Source: DATARH01 sp035935235 (lineage in GTDB: Bacteria; Pseudomonadota; Alphaproteobacteria; ATCC43930; CGMCC-115725). From it: a DNA stretch of 7,685 bases. The notes under the pieces are model-generated. The model was not told where the DNA came from, did not search any database, and was given only the letters and a program-made list of their open reading frames with translations. The stretch is taken from assembly GCA_035935235.1 (NCBI GenBank), contig DASYXG010000299.1:1-7685 (forward strand), read 5' to 3'. The position numbers and the translations under genes are program-made. Shown here one piece after another: positions 6,209-7,685 of this stretch; within the stretch, counting starts at the first letter, position 1; every line of letters begins with the position of its first letter.

Positions 6209-6224
6209 TAGGATGCTAGGATGC
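6209..6224 (+). repeat. Perfect tandem 8-bp repeat TAGGATGC x2
   Basis: Two adjacent identical copies (6209-6216 and 6217-6224), 12 bp after the stop of the AceE-like gene, with a further 7-bp match TAGGATG at 6311-6317. It may be a regulator site or simple slippage. Confidence 0.6.
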
Positions 6225-6270
6225 CCGACCCCCTAACCGATGGATCGTAGTTCCCCTCATCAACCCTACG

Positions 6271-6290
6271 TTGTTACACCTTGTTACATC
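6271..6290 (+). repeat. Tandem 10-bp repeat TTGTTACAYC x2
   Basis: TTGTTACACC (6271-6280) is followed directly by TTGTTACATC (6281-6290), 9 of 10 bases the same. The 10-bp period would place both copies on the same face of the DNA helix, as expected of side-by-side protein binding sites. Confidence 0.6.
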
Positions 6291-6419
6291 TGGATCAGGC
6301 TAATCTACCCTAGGATGGGTGGGTTAGGGCGATGGGTTGAGCTTCGATCCGGCCGGCTCGTACATTGAAATGACAGCAAGTTTTCGTTGCCATTGGTGCG
6401 GAGTAGTAGCGGTTTAACC

Positions 6420-6839
6420 ATGAAATCAGACGACGACGTTGAGAAATTGTTTTCCTGGCTACAGACTCCGGATATCCGTTACCGGGAGTTCGCTGGCGCC
6501 CGCGAAGTTACCGATACTCGGCCGACGCGCCAAACGCGATCTAATACAGTCGAGGAGCCAGAGCCTGTACAGGGAACTCATCTAATCCATGAGGAAGCGC
6601 TAAGGCAGGACGATCAGGTAACTCAAAGTGAAGCGGTCGCCCCCCCGGCGCCGCCGCATGCCCAACCCACTCCGGCCGCTTCGACCCCGGTTTCTCCTGC
6701 GAGCGCCCCACCACCTTCCGAGCCGCCTGCTTCGGAGGAGCCAGCTGATCAGACAAGTCGGCCGCTGGATACGGTTTTTAATCGGCTAGCGGGTGGACGC
6801 GGTGGCGATCGTGATCCAACCAAGGGCCGGCCGCGCTGA
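6420..6839 (+). CDS. Small proline-rich cellulose biosynthesis protein, BcsP/BcsR-like
   Basis: A 139-residue protein encoded 100 bp before bcsA. Residues 4-24 read DDDVEKLFSWLQ followed by PDIRYREF, which resembles the short N-terminal motif (acidic, then LF, then Y-x-E) of BcsP/BcsR accessory proteins of cellulose synthase. The middle (about 74-109) is low-complexity and rich in Pro, Ala and Ser. The end, PLDTVFNRLAGG (115-126), is a second amphipathic motif that I also associate with BcsP-like proteins. No signal peptide or membrane helix; likely cytosolic and largely disordered, with two short binding helices at the ends. The start is placed at ATG 6420, since MKSDDDVEKLF fits the motif; in-frame TTG 6387 and GTG 6396 upstream are less likely. 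GGAG at 6400-6403 is rather far for a ribosome binding site. The family call rests on motif memory and gene position, so it is moderate. Confidence 0.6.
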   Translation: MKSDDDVEKLFSWLQTPDIRYREFAGAREVTDTRPTRQTRSNTVEEPEPVQGTHLIHEEALRQDDQVTQSEAVAPPAPPHAQPTPAASTPVSPASAPPPSEPPASEEPADQTSRPLDTVFNRLAGGRGGDRDPTKGRPR

Positions 6840-6840
6840 C

Positions 6841-6939
6841 ATGGCACGGCATCGGGTTTGCGCCAAGCCGTACCACGGCGCGGATATGGCCCCGCCGCTG
6901 CTGACGTCGGTTCGGTTCACCGTGAGGATGGTGTCGTAG
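6841..6939 (+). CDS. Possible 32-residue leader ORF filling the bcsP-like to bcsA gap
   Basis: An ATG at 6841, one base after the stop of the preceding gene, opens a 32-codon frame (starting MARHRVCAKPY) that closes with TAG at 6937-6939, immediately before the bcsA ATG at 6940. It is in the same frame as bcsA, so only that stop separates the two. The geometry suits translational coupling or a leader peptide, and reading through the stop would extend BcsA. No strong ribosome binding site precedes it, the product resembles nothing known, and a 32-codon open frame arises easily by chance in GC-rich DNA. Confidence 0.25.
   Translation: MARHRVCAKPYHGADMAPPLLTSVRFTVRMVS
6924..6928 (+). promoter_or_regulatory. 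Ribosome binding site of bcsA
   Basis: GAGGA lies 11 nt before the ATG at 6940. An in-frame TAG at 6937-6939 rules out any earlier bcsA start, so this ATG is the first possible one. Confidence 0.55.
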
Positions 6940-7685
6940 ATGCTTGGCGGACTTAGACGTATCGGTGAATCGGAGCTCGCGGGCCAGAACTTGATCCTGG
7001 CGGCAATGGTAGTCGCTGGCATCTTCTTCCTTGGCATCGTCATCATCACGCCACTCGACTTGGTGTCGCAGGCGCTGTTCGCTTTGCTGACCGTGATCGT
7101 CATGTTGTTGATCCGCGGGCAGCCCTCGCGTGGCGTGACGCTTATCCTGATCACCCTGTCGATTGTCGTTTCGACCAGATACATCTGGTGGCGCCTTACG
7201 GAGACGTTGCAGTTCGGCTCCGACCTAGAGGCGTTTTTGGGGATCGGGCTCATCCTAGCCGAGCTTTATGCCTGGCTCGTGCTGGTATTGGGCTATATCC
7301 AGACCGCGTGGCCGCTGCGCCGGCCGCCGGTATCGATGCCTGACGACCTAGCGGCCTGGCCGACAGTCGATCTCTTCATCCCGACCTATAACGAGCCATT
7401 GTCGGTCGTCCAAAACACGGTGCTCGGCGCGCTGTCGATCGACTACCCCCTCGATAAGCTCAAGATCTACATTCTCGATGACGGCAAGCGCGAGGAATTC
7501 CGCGAGTTCGCCGAGGCACTCGGGGTCGGCTATATCACCCGCGACAACAATGAGCATGCCAAAGCCGGCAACCTCAACCATGCGATGCAGGTCACTGACG
7601 GTGAGCTACTCGCGCTGTTCGACAGCGATCACGTGCCGACGCGCGCGTTCTTGCAGTTGACGATCGGCTGGTTCCTACGTGATCC
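6940..7685 (+). CDS. bcsA: Cellulose synthase catalytic subunit BcsA, N-terminal part
   Basis: The first 248 residues of an inner-membrane family 2 glycosyltransferase that polymerises UDP-glucose into beta-1,4-glucan and passes the chain through its own channel. Four hydrophobic segments (about 17-37, 41-58, 65-85 and 97-124) match the N-terminal transmembrane helices, with the typical STRYIWWRLTETL around 78-90. The cytosolic catalytic domain then begins: V143-D-L-F-I-P-T-Y-N-E carries the first conserved aspartate (D144), YILDDG has D180-D181, HAKAGNLNHA follows, and D228-S-D230-H-V-P is the DxD motif that binds UDP and metal. The TED and QxxRW motifs and the C-terminal PilZ domain, which makes the enzyme c-di-GMP dependent in known members, lie beyond the window. 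The start at 6940 is fixed by an in-frame stop directly before it. The gene follows a BcsP-like gene and probably opens the core bcs operon. Confidence 0.95.
   Translation, partial: MLGGLRRIGESELAGQNLILAAMVVAGIFFLGIVIITPLDLVSQALFALLTVIVMLLIRGQPSRGVTLILITLSIVVSTRYIWWRLTETLQFGSDLEAFLGIGLILAELYAWLVLVLGYIQTAWPLRRPPVSMPDDLAAWPTVDLFIPTYNEPLSVVQNTVLGALSIDYPLDKLKIYILDDGKREEFREFAEALGVGYITRDNNEHAKAGNLNHAMQVTDGELLALFDSDHVPTRAFLQLTIGWFLRD

Larger units (their letters stand above)
6197..6419. promoter_or_regulatory. Repeat-rich intergenic region upstream of the cellulose operon
   Basis: This 223-bp non-coding stretch precedes the cellulose genes and very probably holds their promoter. It contains a perfect tandem repeat TAGGATGC twice (6209-6224) with a third TAGGATG at 6311-6317; a tandem TTGTTACAYC twice (6271-6290); CCCTAACC (6231-6238) facing its exact complement GGTTAGGG (6322-6329); ACCC-N6-GGGT (6307-6320); and a CGTAG/CTACG hairpin (6246-6250 with 6266-6270) that could be a weak terminator for the preceding gene. 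No clear -35/-10 pair was found. The density of repeated short motifs suggests binding sites for one or more regulators. Confidence 0.5.

Noticed and set aside
6271..6290. CRISPR-like or transposon-end repeat
   Set aside because: Only two 10-bp copies without spacers, and no cas gene, transposase or terminal inverted repeats are present.
6786..7253. 155-codon open frame on the - strand over the 5' part of bcsA
   Set aside because: bcsA is unmistakable on the + strand, and the antisense frame shows no recognisable domain.

Overview
The window comes from a GC-rich Gram-negative bacterium, most likely an alphaproteobacterium. Pointers are the ErpA and XthA sequences lying close together on the same strand, the KamA/EpmB-type aminomutase, the AceE-like transketolase-fold enzyme and the bcsP-like/bcsA cellulose locus. 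No rRNA or other marker allows a finer placement.

Layout from left to right. The 3' end of a lysine 2,3-aminomutase family gene (EpmB/KamA type, + strand, start outside the window). A small PilZ-domain protein (+). Exonuclease III xthA (-), which meets the PilZ gene tail to tail with almost no gap. A 484-residue protein with an N-terminal TIR domain, one transmembrane helix and a complete seven-repeat WD40 propeller (+). The A-type iron-sulfur carrier erpA (-). A 792-residue AceE/transketolase-like thiamine diphosphate enzyme (+), divergent from erpA. A repeat-rich 223-bp intergenic region. Then the start of a cellulose synthesis operon: a small acidic, proline-rich BcsP/BcsR-like protein, a 32-codon ORF that exactly fills the gap, and the first 248 codons of bcsA, cut by the window end.

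Most of the window is housekeeping: DNA repair, Fe-S assembly, central metabolism and probable EF-P modification. Two parts are accessory. The TIR-TM-WD40 gene sits in the opposite orientation between xthA and erpA. Two stretches of it counted by hand are lower in GC than a stretch of a neighbouring gene, so it looks like an inserted stand-alone defence or stress-signalling gene. Its TIR domain keeps the candidate catalytic glutamate. Predicted topology puts the TIR domain in the cytoplasm and the cysteine-free propeller in the periplasm, which suggests an envelope-sensing NAD-cleaving effector (inference). The second accessory part is the cellulose locus, where the BcsA product would normally be controlled by cyclic di-GMP. 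The PilZ protein at the left end is another potential c-di-GMP receptor, but nothing here links the two directly.

No tRNA, rRNA, CRISPR array, insertion sequence or integrase was recognised. No stretch longer than 300 bases lacks a gene; the longest intergenic region is 6197-6419.
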